From the NCBI GenBank assembly GCA_001275005.1, contig JWZX01002644.1:1-25202 (forward strand): a stretch of DNA of 25,202 nt, read 5' to 3'. How positions within the stretch are numbered: the stretch's first letter is position 1; every line of letters begins with the position of its first letter. Source of the stretch: Chrysochromulina tobinii (Eukaryota; Haptophyta; Prymnesiales; Chrysochromulinaceae). Shown one piece after another: positions 16,616-24,093 of the stretch. The notes beneath the pieces were generated by a model. It was given only the letters and a program-made list of their open reading frames with translations, had not been told where the DNA came from and ran no database searches. Both the position numbers and the translations under genes were made by a program.

Positions 16616-18964
16616 ATGCTCGGCGACGCTTTCGCGTACGTAGAGACTCCCGAGTTTCTCGTGCGCCGCTTGCAGCTTCGGCATGGGGCCGACCGCGGCA
16701 GCTACGCCGCAGTGCTGCAGCGAATGCTTTTCCACTCGACGGCCACCAAGGACTGGCATGGGTATGGCAGCTTCAGGCCGAGCAGCATCGACGCGGATCG
16801 TGAGGTTCGCCAGCTCAACGGGTCGATCCCTGCGCCGCTGCAGCGGTCGCTTACGCGGCTGGCCATGCAGGCGAGCATGGACGACGCCGCCGCCGCCGTG
16901 CTCGCCAGGGTTTTGCTGGACGCCAAGTTCCAGCAGGCGATCACACGCAGATCGAATCTCCTCACCATCGTCAAGAACCGCAACAAAATGGAGGAGCAGC
17001 CTGAGGACTTCATCGTCATGTGGGCGACAGTCTATCCCGAGGTGGCGAGCAGCTTCTATGGTCCGAGTGTACTCGTGTACGAGGTGGACGTGGAGCAGCG
17101 CTCTGCGGACATCTCGTACCTGGCGAGGCTCCTCGAGCGTGAGTTCCAGCTCGGCATGCCTGCGAATGCCGCCACCTGCACCGACTCGTACGGTTGGAAA
17201 AACGCCTACGGCGGCCGTTGCCACGACTTCATGACCGACGGCCACTGTACCGGTAGAGGCTTTGTCGTCGGCCATGAATGGGCGGCTGCAGCCGCGTTCG
17301 GCAGCGCTGGTGAACACTGCTGCGTCTGTGGCAAGGCAGACGAGGCAGCGATCGCCACGCCGCCAGAACTGTACGATCTCGGCCGAATGGACGCGAGCGG
17401 TCTGATGAGCGCCTCTCGCGGCAATCGGCCGAACTCGGACCTGGGCCAGCTCGTCTACCCAGGCTACGTGCGCCCTTCCGAGGTCCGCGGATTTGAATTG
17501 CGGGATGGCGGCTCACGCGACTTGATCGGCGCCGCACGCATCGAAGTGGGCGCGTACAAGTGGACGCTGACTGACGATCAAGATCACGCGCCCGAGGGCC
17601 ACGGCCAGAGCGTCGTTGTGATCGTTGAGACTGCCGACACGGCCGGTGGGCCGCCGGCCTGCATCACGCACGAGGGCAGCGGTGCACACGGGCCGGTGCC
17701 GAGGCTGTTTGCCTGCAAGTCGGAGGGCGGCTGGACCAATGGGCGCATCCCTCCGTTGCCGACCGAAGACACCTCCAGGCCGGTGGCCATTGCGGCGATC
17801 GTGTTCGCCCTCGAGCCGACCGATCACGAGGACGCGCAGATGGCCACGTGCGAGGCGGCACGCTCGGCGCTCGCTGCGTCTCACCGCCCACGGGACGGTG
17901 GTGGGCTGAGCAAGTGGCCGCGCATTGCGGCCGCCATCGACGCGACGCGCGTCAATTGCGACGGGCACGCTCTCACCCTATCGAGCGCTGCGGTCTCGTG
18001 TGCGGAGCTCGTATCTCACGGTCGAGATCGTATCTCAGAGCTGCGCGGCATGCGCCCGTACGTGGACGATCGGTTCGGGTGGGAGCCTCTCGAATGGCAC
18101 CGAATTGCCTCTGATTGCCTCTAGTTGCCACTCGAATGGCCATTAGATGCCTCTCGAATGGCACCTAATTGCCTCTGATTGCCTCTAGTTGCCACTAGCT
18201 GGCATGAATGGGCATCTGCAGCCGCGTTCGGCAGCGCTGGTGGCAACTAATGGCCTCTTGCCTTCTTCATTTCCTCGGACTGAGCTCAGATTGCCGTCCT
18301 CATCAGGTGGGAGCCTCTCGACTGGCGGGGGCCTGTGCCCGGGGACTGGGGCAACATGCAGCCAGGGCCGCCGTGTCTGCACGCGTCGAGTGTGCAGCCC
18401 CCTTCGATCGAGCCGCCGCCGTCTTCTCCCCCCCCGTCAAGTTCGCCGGCTCGACCAGCGCCGTCACCGCCGCGACCGTCGCCTCTGCGACCTTCGCCCC
18501 CGCCCCCGCTACCGCCGCCAGCGGCAGCGCCCGGCACGACGCCTCCAACGGTCGCTCTCAGCGTCACAGAGGCGATAGCGCCCGGCACGACGCGTCCGGC
18601 CGGCACAGTGCTCATGCCGGAATTGACGGCCAGCCACTGGCTGCCTGTGCCCCTCCTCTCAGACTCAATGGGCTCGAGCGCGACCGTGCTGCTGCTTCTC
18701 TGTGCCCTCGGCCTTGCCCTACGCCTTGCCCTACGGGCCGTCCCCTTATGTACCGTCCGATGGCGCCTAAGGGGCTTGAACCGCGACGCCGCCAACGTTG
18801 CCCAGGAGGCTACACCGCGGCGCTCGGCACGACGGTCAGTGAAGGGGTGCAAGGGGTCGGTGCAAGGACAAGGGCGGTTAAAGGGCGGTCGAATGGAGCG
18901 GTATGCCGAAGTCCCCGCTCAGCCGCAGGCGGACGAGGGTGACGAATACGCAATCGATATCTGA
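16616..18964 (+). CDS. Cys-rich, Pro-rich single-pass membrane protein (one intron)
   Basis: Predicted join 16616-18078 and 18307-18964, 706 residues. Residues 1-180 are an unrecognised helical region. A Cys-rich domain follows (C188-x-D-S-Y-G-W-K-N-A-Y-G-G-R-C202, C211, then C235-C-V-C238). It resembles a D-x-x-G-W-x-N-x-x-G-x-x-C module seen in algal extracellular proteins, probably disulfide-bonded. Residues 240-485 show no family I can name. After the intron comes a Pro-rich stalk (about 519-573; repeated S-P-P-P and P-S-P-P units), then a hydrophobic helix near 612-631 (A-T-V-L-L-L-L-C-A-L-G-L-A-L) and a basic cytoplasmic tail ending in D-E-Y-A-I-D-I. Together these suggest a cell-surface or secretory-pathway protein with an extracellular head on a stalk. 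No signal peptide follows the ATG at 16616, so a 5' exon may be missing. Without splicing the first part would stop at 18124. Confidence 0.65.
18085..18195 (+). repeat. 47-nt direct repeat, two copies, inside the intron
   Basis: Copy one at 18085-18131 and copy two at 18149-18195 differ at one base (c/t in gaattgcc versus taattgcc) and lie 64 nt apart. Each is itself built from short related elements of the type t-t-g-c-c-t-c-t. Confidence 0.95.
18203..18241 (+). repeat. Displaced copy of a fragment of the host gene's own exon
   Basis: This 39-nt intron segment matches exon positions 17273-17311 at 37 of 39 bases (the two differences are adjacent). The exon copy encodes part of the Cys-rich domain (H-E-W-A-A-A-A-A-F-G-S-A-G). 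The two copies are 930 nt apart and on the same strand. Confidence 0.95.
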
Positions 18965-19129
18965 TGGGGGTGCGGGTGGGGAAATTTTGGATACATGATC
19001 GCTGTGTTCCCAAAGCCTTATTCAACTCAATTATGCAGATGAACCAATACATCGGACGAGGGTGATGAACGAGTTGTCGCTCCCCCTTGTCGCCCTTCCA
19101 CACGCGCTACATTGGGCACTATTCGCAAA

Positions 19130-20209
19130 ATGGCCGAGGATCGCTGCGCCGTCCTTCTGCACAGCAGCGATCGCATGGAGGCACGGCCATTTTGGCGCCC
19201 GACATTGGTGACATTGGACCGTCACTTCCCGCCAGGTCTATGCGATCTTCACTTTTCGTACGGCACGGCAGACGTTGAGGTGCGCGCTATTCTCAATGGG
19301 CTTCAGCAACCGTTTACACTCATCCGTCGCGGCGATGGCGACCAGCTCCTTGGATGGAGCGGTGCACTGCTTAAAGATCTCGAACGGCTTACGGCTTACC
19401 GCTGGATTTTCCATCTGATGGACGACGCCATCATCCCCGATCCCATCTCAAGGTTTTCTATCTCCACAGTGCTCGATGTTGCCCGGAGACGCAACGCGTC
19501 CACGATCGCACTATACCGCCGCACCCTCAATTTCTGGCACCGCATGCGAGGCAATCACACTCAAGGGGCCGCAGACCATGTATCGCTTCCTTTGGCTTTG
19601 GTGGATACCGCCGTGGTCGCCTCCGCCCCTGGAGTCTATTCCGCGCTCGACTTTTATCGTGCTTCCATTCGCAAGTCGGCCCTATCAAGCCTGGTGGTTC
19701 AGCAAAACTTTGCGCTCTGGCGACGCGACGCCCTTGCCTGGACGCTTCGCGAGGCTGGTGATCAAGCTGGCCCACATCAGTGGGAGGCGCGCTTCTCCGG
19801 GTTTTGGCAGCTCCATGAATGGCCAGGCTCTTCCCAGGCTCTCGCCGTTTGGTATCGAGGCCTCGACGGCATGCTGGGCGTCGAGGACATTGGCCATCGC
19901 GGGCGCATCAAGGAAGGATTCGCGGCGTGCGCCTGGATTCGTGCAGCCACGCGCGTCGGCCTGTCACCCGACTCGGTCCCGGGCGGCAAGGAAGCTGCCT
20001 CGCAAAGCGGCTCTGCGTTTTGCTACGCGGACGGCCTGCACGGACTTGGGCGCCACTTCGTGACGGCAGTGGCCTTGCTGCCAGGCCGCTGCGGCTGGCA
20101 GTGGCCTTGCAGCCAGGCCGCTGCGGCTGCGTGTACAACTTCACAGGCATCTCCGGTCCCTCTCGCGCGAGCGTACCCGCCGTGTGCCCTTGCACTGACG
20201 CCGGCCTAG
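19130..20209 (+). CDS. Glycosyltransferase-like protein
   Basis: Reading from ATG 19130 gives 359 residues. The opening beta strand and loop, C-A-V-L-L-H-S-S-D-R-M-E-A-R-P-F-W-R-P, followed about 60 residues later by Y-R-W-I-F-H-L-M-D98-D99-A-I-I-P, resemble GT-A type glycosyltransferases of the sort that build surface polysaccharides: a nucleotide-sugar site with a metal-binding acidic pair after a hydrophobic strand. There is no signal peptide or membrane helix. Later residues (W-R-R-D-A-L, W-E-A-R-F-S-G-F-W) could form acceptor-side helices. The family match is by eye, so the substrate and even the reaction are uncertain. The C-terminal 40 residues follow a 32-bp tandem duplication that shifts the frame and may not be the ancestral end. 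It follows the Cys-rich membrane gene on the same strand by 165 bp. Confidence 0.6.
   Translation: MAEDRCAVLLHSSDRMEARPFWRPTLVTLDRHFPPGLCDLHFSYGTADVEVRAILNGLQQPFTLIRRGDGDQLLGWSGALLKDLERLTAYRWIFHLMDDAIIPDPISRFSISTVLDVARRRNASTIALYRRTLNFWHRMRGNHTQGAADHVSLPLALVDTAVVASAPGVYSALDFYRASIRKSALSSLVVQQNFALWRRDALAWTLREAGDQAGPHQWEARFSGFWQLHEWPGSSQALAVWYRGLDGMLGVEDIGHRGRIKEGFAACAWIRAATRVGLSPDSVPGGKEAASQSGSAFCYADGLHGLGRHFVTAVALLPGRCGWQWPCSQAAAAACTTSQASPVPLARAYPPCALALTPA
20066..20129 (+). repeat. 32-bp tandem duplication, two copies
   Basis: Units at 20066-20097 and 20098-20129 match at 31 of 32 bases. The unit is not a multiple of three. It therefore moves the reading frame of the glycosyltransferase-like gene from this point on. 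Confidence 0.95.
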
Positions 20210-20356
20210 AAATGCTGACATCCTGAGCCGAAACGATTTCGACTCTTTGCATCCTGTGTGTGTGTGTGAATGACGAAACCGCCGCGAGTGCACGCCGCGA
20301 GTTTTTCTTGCGCTCGGGAGGGAGGGACCATCCGTCGAAAAGAGCTCGCTCGCAGA

Positions 20357-22336
20357 ATGGAACACTACGAAGTCGGACGCAGAATCGGATTCGGCGCATC
20401 CGGCAGTGTGCACCTTGTCCGCGACAGGCGGCTGGCCGACTCGCGCGCCCTGTGCATCAAGAAGATTGACCTGGCTGCGTGCTCCAAGGCTGATCAGCAG
20501 TCTGCCCAGCGTGAGGTCTCCGTTCTAAAGAGCCTCAGGCACAGCGGCATCGTGCGCTACCACGATCATTTCGTCGACGATTCGTATCTATGCATCGTGC
20601 AGGATTATTGCCTCGGCGGCGACCTGGGCATCGAGATCAAGCGACGCGCCAAATCGGCTGACCACTTTGGCGAGAGCGAGGTCCTCGACCTATTCGTGCA
20701 GGTGGCCGAGGCGCTGGACTATGTGCACGGCCACCGCGTGCTGCATCGCGATCTGAAGACTGGCAACCTCTTCCTCGACGGCGCCGGCAACGTGCTGCTC
20801 GGCGACTTTGGTATCGCAAAGCAGCTCGATGGCTCGGCCGCAGCGACCTGCGTGGGCACGCCGTATTACCTGGCACCCGAGATGTGCCGCGGCGAGCGCT
20901 ACGCGTACAAATCGGACGTGTGGGCGCTCGGGTGCATCCTGCACGAGCTCTGCTGCCTGCGACCCACATGGCAAGGCCTGAACATCCTCGGCGTCGTGTA
21001 CCAGATTGTCGAGCAGCAAGCACCGCCTCTGCCGCCGCAGTACTCAGGCGAGCTGGCCGCCCTGGTGAACGCGCTGCTCACGAAGAGCGCGGCGCAGCGC
21101 CCCTCGCTCCACCAAGTGTTCAACATGCCCATTGTGCGCCGGGCCCTCGAGCGGCGCCGGCGCAAGGAGCGAGAGAGCCGTGAGACAGCTGTCACTGCCG
21201 TCACTGCCGTCGACGCCGCCTTCACCAAGGAGGGCTTCGTGCAGGATCGCATCATGCCACCGCCGCGCTACAAGCAGGTTGCCTCTCGCAAGATCATGTC
21301 GCTCGTACTCAACAAGGACGCGCAGGTCGAGGCGGCCGTGGCGAGGGGTGTTCCCGTCATCACTGCGTCCCCCATCACGCCCACGTCCGTCGTAACGGTC
21401 GACCTTGCGCCCGCCGCCCTCGAGGGCGACCGTTACGACGAACCAGTCGTAACGGTCGACCTTGCGCCCGCCCTCGAGGGCGACCGTTACGACGAACCAG
21501 CGGTCGCTCACCAGAACTCGGAGCCGCCGGTGGGCAGCGACGAGATCCAATTGGATCCCGCCCCCTTCTCTCCCCGGCGGGAGACAATCTCGGAGATAAT
21601 CTCGCCGAACCCATGCCTCATAGGCGCCATGCTGGGCGGTCCGCCGACACATGACGCTCAGCATGGCGCCCAACATGGTGCTCAACACGGGGCGCAGCGT
21701 CGACGCGCCTCCCTGCTCACATACGTGAGCACTCTGGTGCCGCTGCGCCGGGGCTCCAAGATGGTAGGCAACGAGGGACGCGTCCCATCCAACGGCCAGA
21801 CAAGGTGCGCGATGCGAGATGATGCGATCTCCGCAATCTCAGCAATCTCCGAAACCTCCGAAACCTCCGAAACCTCCGCAAACTCGAGCCCGAAAGCCGA
21901 TCGCACCGCTGAGTATTGGCGAGGAGTGCTCCAACGCCGCCAGTCATCCGTCGTGGCGCCGGCGTGCATGCAGGCGTCCGGCGCGCCTGGGAGTGAGGGC
22001 CTGTCCTCTGATGCCTCGGAGGTCAGGGGATGCCCAAGCCAGCCACCCCTTATAGCTCGTGGGGGCACGCCGTCACTGCACATGAACTTTGACGCGTTGC
22101 TGGCCGATTTCGAGGCGGACGAGGCACGGCACGGCATGCCACTGGCCGCCGCGCATGCTACTTCACAGGCGACCTGGTGTTACTTGGACCGTGCCAAGGG
22201 CGAACAGGGCCCAGTGGATGAGGAGATGCTCCTCTTACTGCATGCGTGTGGCGACGTTGATGACCATACGCTCGTGTGGTATGAGCGGCAAGCGGAGTGG
22301 GTACCCATGGCAGAGGTCCCCGGTCTATTAATCTAA
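20357..22336 (+). CDS. NEK-like Ser/Thr protein kinase with C-terminal GYF-type domain
   Basis: ATG 20357 begins M-E-H-Y-E-V-G-R-R-I-G, the usual NIMA-related start just before the Gly-rich loop; an in-frame ATG at 20270 would add 29 residues. The kinase is complete: G11-F-G13, K35 (ATP), E53, H130-R-D132-L-K-T-G-N137, D150-F-G152, G167-T-P-Y-Y-L-A-P-E175. Activation-loop residues and the H-R-D-L-K-T-G-N-L-F-L string fit the NEK family, which regulates mitosis, centrosomes and cilia. A long, low-complexity linker follows (about 310-600), with V-D-L-A-P repeats, A-Q-H-G repeats and S-E-T repeats. The last 57 residues (W-C-Y-L-D-R then G-P-V-D-E-E, then L-V-W-Y and E-W-V-P-M-A-E-V) match a GYF_2 type domain, a small module for proline-rich ligands or membrane-protein regulation. 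I do not know this fusion from characterised NEKs. Confidence 0.85.
   Translation: MEHYEVGRRIGFGASGSVHLVRDRRLADSRALCIKKIDLAACSKADQQSAQREVSVLKSLRHSGIVRYHDHFVDDSYLCIVQDYCLGGDLGIEIKRRAKSADHFGESEVLDLFVQVAEALDYVHGHRVLHRDLKTGNLFLDGAGNVLLGDFGIAKQLDGSAAATCVGTPYYLAPEMCRGERYAYKSDVWALGCILHELCCLRPTWQGLNILGVVYQIVEQQAPPLPPQYSGELAALVNALLTKSAAQRPSLHQVFNMPIVRRALERRRRKERESRETAVTAVTAVDAAFTKEGFVQDRIMPPPRYKQVASRKIMSLVLNKDAQVEAAVARGVPVITASPITPTSVVTVDLAPAALEGDRYDEPVVTVDLAPALEGDRYDEPAVAHQNSEPPVGSDEIQLDPAPFSPRRETISEIISPNPCLIGAMLGGPPTHDAQHGAQHGAQHGAQRRRASLLTYVSTLVPLRRGSKMVGNEGRVPSNGQTRCAMRDDAISAISAISETSETSETSANSSPKADRTAEYWRGVLQRRQSSVVAPACMQASGAPGSEGLSSDASEVRGCPSQPPLIARGGTPSLHMNFDALLADFEADEARHGMPLAAAHATSQATWCYLDRAKGEQGPVDEEMLLLLHACGDVDDHTLVWYERQAEWVPMAEVPGLLI
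21389..21499 (+). repeat. Tandem coding repeat whose units are long inverted repeats
   Basis: Two units (21389-21445 and 21446-about 21499) encode V-V-T-V-D-L-A-P-A-(A)-L-E-G-D-R-Y-D-E-P. In each, gtcgtaacggtcg (21389-21401, 21446-21458) is exactly complementary to cgaccgttacgac (21427-21439, 21481-21493). Each unit can form a 13-bp stem. The unit lengths differ by one codon. Confidence 0.9.
21656..21883 (+). repeat. Short coding tandem repeats in the kinase linker
   Basis: A 12-nt type unit repeats near 21656-21700, giving A-Q-H-G four times. A 9-nt type unit repeats at about 21826-21883, giving A-I-S then S-E-T runs. Both are multiples of three, and their copies have diverged slightly. Confidence 0.8.
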
Positions 22337-22642
22337 GCGTGTAAGTCACACAAGGGCGCACTGCCTGTCGAACCTTTACCATTGACGCACTTGGTGTAAT
22401 TTGAGAATGAGACATGTAGTACTCGCTCCTCAGCGTCTCTCATGTCGGTGGTCGACCTCCCCAATTGATTCAGTTACTAAGGTGATCGGTCCGGTCCGGT
22501 CGCGTTGCCATGTTGGGCCCCTAAACTATTCATTTTTCGAGGGGACACATAGGTCGCTTTTCTTTCGGAAAAAAAGAGTCAGCACGTTCACAGCCAAGGG
22601 AGTTTCGCACTTAAAGTTTCGTTGCAAAGTTTCGTCTCGTGA
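22337..22642 (+). promoter_or_regulatory. Upstream region of the VHL-PUB-ZZ gene
   Basis: About 306 bp, more AT-rich than the flanking genes (for example 22524-22575). The 10-nt sequence aaagtttcgt occurs twice, at 22613-22622 and 22626-22635, the second copy ending 7 nt before the ATG. The role of this pair is unknown. Possible 3' untranslated sequence of the kinase gene lies at the left. Confidence 0.45.
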
Positions 22643-23644
22643 ATGGCGTCCGCCGAGCTCACCACGCTCGAGCTCCGTTATCCCTCAAACTGGAGTGCGG
22701 AGGGATCCTTGGAGCTTCTGTACCTCGACGCGTCAAGCGGTGCTGAGACCTCATATGGAGAGCTGGCCCAAGGCGGATCGAAGTCACAGGAGTCGTTTGT
22801 GGGCCACCGCTGGCTCCTGCGGGAGAAGACCTCTCGTGAGCTCCTCATGAGCGTTGTGGCAGCGCGCGCGCCCGATGGTTCGAGGTTCCAGCATGTCGTC
22901 GTACAATCGGACAGCGCCGACCCGCTCCGCGCGGCTGTTTGGCGCATGGGCAGCTCGCCGAGAGAGGTGCTGCTGCCGACGAGTGCCTTGCTGATCAAGA
23001 TCGTGTCTAACATCACGGCCAACCCTGCTGAGCCCAAGTATCGCACGATAAACGCCACAAAGATGGCCAGCGCACTCGATGTGCCGGGCGTCCTGGCTCT
23101 CCTAACGACTCTCGGCTTCGAGCAACACGTCGATGGCGACGTGCCGCGCCTCATCCTTGCGCCGACTCGGCCCACGGCGCCCCTCCACGATGCCTTGGGG
23201 CTGCTGCGACGGCTCGACGCCATCCTCAATGGGCGCCCGCTACCGCAGGAGAGCCTCGCGTCGATGCAGGCCACCCAGCAAGCGGCGCAAGCGGCACGAG
23301 CATCCTCGAGTGCTGCCGATGCGCCGTCGCATCGATGCCAGAGCTGCGGCAACGGCATCGAGAACGATCTCAGACGCAAGCTTGCGGGCTCAGGCGAGAT
23401 CGGCGGGTGGCGGACGCTCGACGTCGTCGGTAGCGGTGAGTACCGCTTCCACTGCGATCGCTGCAACGTCGACCTCTGCGCCAAGTGTTACGACCGTTAC
23501 AAGGGCGGCGAGGCCACGCATGACCAGAGTCATCAGCTGACAATCATCGCCCCGATTACGACCCCGTGGGGTGGCTCGTCGTACGGCCCCCCGCCCGCCC
23601 CACCAGCGTTCAATCCGAGCAAACGTCGTGGCCCGTGGGGCTGA
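22643..23644 (+). CDS. VHL-beta-like / PUB / ZZ-finger protein
   Basis: A 333-residue frame with ATG 22643. Residues 10-72 resemble the VHL beta domain, which binds hydroxyproline peptides in HIF: L-Y-L-D, a Y-G-E-L, and S51-F-V-G-H55-R-W57-L-L-R-E. Against human VHL, Y98, S111, H115 and W117 of the pocket line up with Y38, S51, H55 and W57; W88 is Tyr27. Residues 111-190 resemble a PUB domain, which binds the p97/VCP C-terminus: K-I-V-S-N-I-T-A-N-P then K-Y-R-T-I-N, G-V, and L-L-T-T-L-G-F-E. Residues 230-300 form a ZZ-type zinc finger: C232-x2-C235, C271-x2-C274, C279-x2-C282, H293-x3-H297. Such fingers bind N-termini or other ligands. The elongin-binding VHL alpha domain is not visible. A role as adaptor linking a modified protein to p97 is inferred. 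The last 30 residues are Pro/Gly-rich. Confidence 0.75.
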   Translation: MASAELTTLELRYPSNWSAEGSLELLYLDASSGAETSYGELAQGGSKSQESFVGHRWLLREKTSRELLMSVVAARAPDGSRFQHVVVQSDSADPLRAAVWRMGSSPREVLLPTSALLIKIVSNITANPAEPKYRTINATKMASALDVPGVLALLTTLGFEQHVDGDVPRLILAPTRPTAPLHDALGLLRRLDAILNGRPLPQESLASMQATQQAAQAARASSSAADAPSHRCQSCGNGIENDLRRKLAGSGEIGGWRTLDVVGSGEYRFHCDRCNVDLCAKCYDRYKGGEATHDQSHQLTIIAPITTPWGGSSYGPPPAPPAFNPSKRRGPWG

Positions 23645-24093
23645 TTGCTGAGTCGTAGTACTACGGCGTACAGCTTACACCATCGGGTCACGCACGTGCT
23701 CGTGCACACGTCCGATCAGTCTCATACAGCTGTACGCTTTCACAATAGCCGTCGTGAGTCGCCATACAATAATTGACATGTACGAAATACGGCATGTTTG
23801 GGCGACGGCATTCCACATTGAGCGTTTGTGAACAAGAAGCGCGTGAGAGACTCGTCACACGACCGGTTCTGACCGAACATTGCACGCGCCCTTGCAGACC
23901 CGGGCTCTCCCTGAAGCGTTACTGGAGCTACAGATACGTCGTGCACGTAGTACATCATGATGACTTGATGACGCCTTCCCCCACCCGACCCATATTCGAT
24001 ACGTCTTGCACATGCTCGCACCATCATGCCACCGCGTACACGACGCCCGTGTGTAGGTTGAGACTTGCTCAGCACGGAAATTCGAAGTCCATA
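23645..24093. other. Spacer between convergent VHL-PUB-ZZ and RING-CH genes
   Basis: About 450 bp holding two 3' untranslated regions. Short open frames on both strands have no recognisable content, and I see no RNA gene or repeat. Confidence 0.5.

Larger units (their letters stand above)
18079..18306 (+). other. Predicted GT-AG intron flanked by a direct repeat
   Basis: Exon 1 ends cggttcgg and the intron starts gtgggagcctctcgaatggc. It ends gccgtcctcatcag, and exon 2 starts gtgggagcctctcgactggc. Splicing joins codons in phase 2 to give R-F-G-W-E-P-L-D-W. The first 20 nt of the intron and of exon 2 differ at one base. The intron is 228 nt and contains an in-frame TAG at 18122. A pyrimidine-containing tract and a ggactgag branch-like site precede the AG. 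It links the extracellular part to the stalk and membrane helix, which otherwise would be orphaned. Confidence 0.75.

Noticed and set aside
18335-18964. Separate gene for the Pro-rich stalk and membrane helix
   Set aside because: The apparent start is a GTG, and the sequence joins in frame to the upstream gene by a good GT-AG intron, so I treat it as exon 2.
20066-20101. Reading the 32-bp duplication as a tiny intron
   Set aside because: With exact copy boundaries the segment starts with GT but does not end in AG, and 32 nt is too short for a known spliceosomal intron.
21389-21499. CRISPR-like or mobile-element inverted repeats
   Set aside because: The repeats are within an open kinase linker, are only two, and keep the reading frame. 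They are coding tandem repeats.
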